The notes beneath the pieces are model-generated. The model did not search any database, was not told the DNA's origin, and saw only the letters and a list, made by a program, of their open reading frames with translations. Made by a program: the position numbers and the translations under genes. Source: CALFXN01 sp937957815 (GTDB lineage: Bacteria > Synergistota > Synergistia > Synergistales > Aminobacteriaceae). From it: DNA of 7,549 bases. Positions 6,365-7,549 of the stretch are shown here, one piece after another (the stretch's first letter is position 1; each line of letters starts with the position of its first letter). The DNA is taken from assembly GCA_036788195.1 (NCBI GenBank), contig DAIQNX010000069.1, positions 1 through 7,549 on the forward strand. The letters run 5' to 3'.

Positions 6365-6465
6365 TATCACGCAAGAGTAAAAAAGATATGTCAGCTCCGT
6401 TTTTACCCTGGAAAGGTATCTTGAGAGTTCCGTTGCAATGACACGGGTGATTCAGGTGCGACCGT

Positions 6466-7542
6466 TTACGGGTACGCTATCTCGACGTCTTTTGGCAGTA
6501 TGGAAAAACGCACGCTTGAACCTAAATGGATGTCCAGGCTATCGATCAGATCCGGGGAAACTTCGATCTGCCACAGAGTGTGAGCGGCTTCCACATATAT
6601 GCGGGCCGTTCCGCCGAGGGGCGTGATTTCTTCGACCGCGCCGTCGTGCATGTTCGGCGCAAGCGCCGGATCGACCGGAACCCCGGGCGTGAGAAGCCGG
6701 ATCCTGTCGGGGGGGACGAACGCTCCTGCCGGACCGTAACGGGTCGGCGTCCCTGTGTTCAACGATAGGGTTCCGTTTGAGAACTCCGTTCCTCGTTCCG
6801 TGGAACGAACGTCGCCCCGGAAGAAATTCCCCCATCCGAGCAGATGCCACGCTTCGCCGCGTTCGCCGTTTTTCCAGAGCGTTTCGACGGCGAAAGAACG
6901 CTCCGTTCGGCCTTCTTTCATGACAATCACGCGATCTCCGAGCGCACAGAGGTCATCGAGTTGGTGGGTGACGTAGAGTACGGGAATATTCGTCTCGCGC
7001 TGGAGGGTGCGCAGTTCGTTGCGAAGGCTGCGCCGCAGGGGGCCGTCGAGCGCGCTGAACGGTTCGTCGAGCAGGAGCATTTCCGGTTCGGACGCGAGCG
7101 CTCGGGCAAGCGCAACCCGCTGGCGCTGTCCGCCGGAAAGCTGAGACGGGTACCGGTTTTCGAATCCAGAGAGGCGCATTGTTTCCAGTTGCTCCGCCGC
7201 GAACGCGCGGGCGTCGCTCCCCGCTTTTCTGCATCCGAAGAGGACATTCTCCAGCGCGGTCATGTGAGGGAAGAGCGCGAGATTCTGGAAGAGCAGGCTG
7301 ATCCTCCTCTGTTGCGGAAGGAGTCGCTTCCGGACGTTCCCGCCCGAAAACAACGTTTCGTTTCCCAGACGTATCGTTCCGCGCGCAGGGTTCCGGAGTC
7401 CCGCGATGATCCTCAGCGTCAGACTCTTGCCCGAACCGCTCGGACCGAAGAGAACGCCGATCCCGTGGTCGAGACGGATCGAGACGTTCAGGGCGAACGC
7501 TCCGATCCGGTCCTCGAAGTCCGCCTCAAACCATGCGCTCAT
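6466..7542 (-). CDS. modC: ABC transporter ATP-binding protein, ModC-like (molybdate/tungstate import)
   Basis: This 358-residue cytoplasmic ATPase would power import of an oxyanion, most likely molybdate or tungstate. All nucleotide-binding motifs are visible: Walker A GPSGSGKS at residues 33-40, Q-loop glutamine at 86 (LLFQN), signature LSGGQ at 135-139, Walker B LLLDEP at about 156-161, D-loop SALD at 163-166 and switch histidine 193 (VTHQ). After about residue 235 comes a TOBE-like beta region ending in ILPKDVEIAYP. Length and the short N-terminal run before Walker A fit ModC (about 350 residues); sulfate CysA or an iron-type ATPase cannot be excluded. The start codon lies 7 bases from the window edge. 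The start reads ATGA, which would allow overlap with the TGA stop of an upstream permease gene (inferred modB, not visible). The stop is TAA, and I see no clear terminator after it. Confidence 0.72.
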   Translation of the reverse strand: MSAWFEADFEDRIGAFALNVSIRLDHGIGVLFGPSGSGKSLTLRIIAGLRNPARGTIRLGNETLFSGGNVRKRLLPQQRRISLLFQNLALFPHMTALENVLFGCRKAGSDARAFAAEQLETMRLSGFENRYPSQLSGGQRQRVALARALASEPEMLLLDEPFSALDGPLRRSLRNELRTLQRETNIPVLYVTHQLDDLCALGDRVIVMKEGRTERSFAVETLWKNGERGEAWHLLGWGNFFRGDVRSTERGTEFSNGTLSLNTGTPTRYGPAGAFVPPDRIRLLTPGVPVDPALAPNMHDGAVEEITPLGGTARIYVEAAHTLWQIEVSPDLIDSLDIHLGSSVRFSILPKDVEIAYP

Positions 7543-7549
7543 GGCGGTT

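Noticed and set aside
6366..6465. Possible terminator after the ABC ATPase gene (T-run near 6380)
   Set aside because: No inverted repeat of useful length lies next to the T-run.

Overview
This window is a bacterial fragment from a draft assembly: a run of exactly 100 N sits at 1678..1777. Every supportable gene is on the minus strand, so transcription runs from high to low coordinates. Most genes are rich in G and C (sampled 60-base rows give about 60 to 70% in the transporter, flippase and sugar genes). Shine-Dalgarno sites are visible before several genes. The host is probably a Gram-negative-type anaerobe. A Synergistota-like lineage is only a guess from composition and protein style, and no rRNA or marker gene is present to settle it.

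Layout in transcription order. (1) 7542..6466: an ABC transporter ATPase of the ModC/CysA type with a C-terminal TOBE-like region, probably the last gene of a molybdate or tungstate uptake operon that begins outside the window. (2) 6465..6310: an A+T-rich intergenic region with a perfect 12-bp palindrome overlapping a possible -10 element, followed by a strong ribosome binding site. (3) 6309..5857 and 5860..5303: two small genes joined by an ATGA overlap. The second has a HEPN-type R-x4-H motif (RNWLAH), and the first is an unrecognised alpha/beta protein. This looks like a two-gene HEPN ribonuclease module, possibly toxin-antitoxin or defence, and is the most novel item here. (4) 5302..5026: a leader region with a perfect TTGACA and a possible 26-codon upstream reading frame. 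(5) 5025..3415, 3385..2639 and 2637..1492: a tight set encoding a MurJ/MviN-like flippase, a left-handed beta-helix acyltransferase and a nucleotide-sugar 6-dehydrogenase (interrupted by the assembly gap). Together they suggest synthesis and export of an acidic, N-acylated sugar polymer. (6) 1485..4: an AlbA_2 (Schlafen-like)/HATPase/winged-helix protein starting 6 bases after the dehydrogenase, with four 12-bp tandem repeats in an interdomain linker.

The surface-polysaccharide genes form a functional unit: the dehydrogenase makes a UDP-hexuronic acid, the acyltransferase probably N-acylates an amino sugar nucleotide, and the flippase moves a lipid-linked product across the membrane. The expected oxidase, aminotransferase and glycosyltransferases are not in the window. 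The HEPN pair and the AlbA_2 gene are lower in G+C than their neighbours and look like accessory genes placed around this core.
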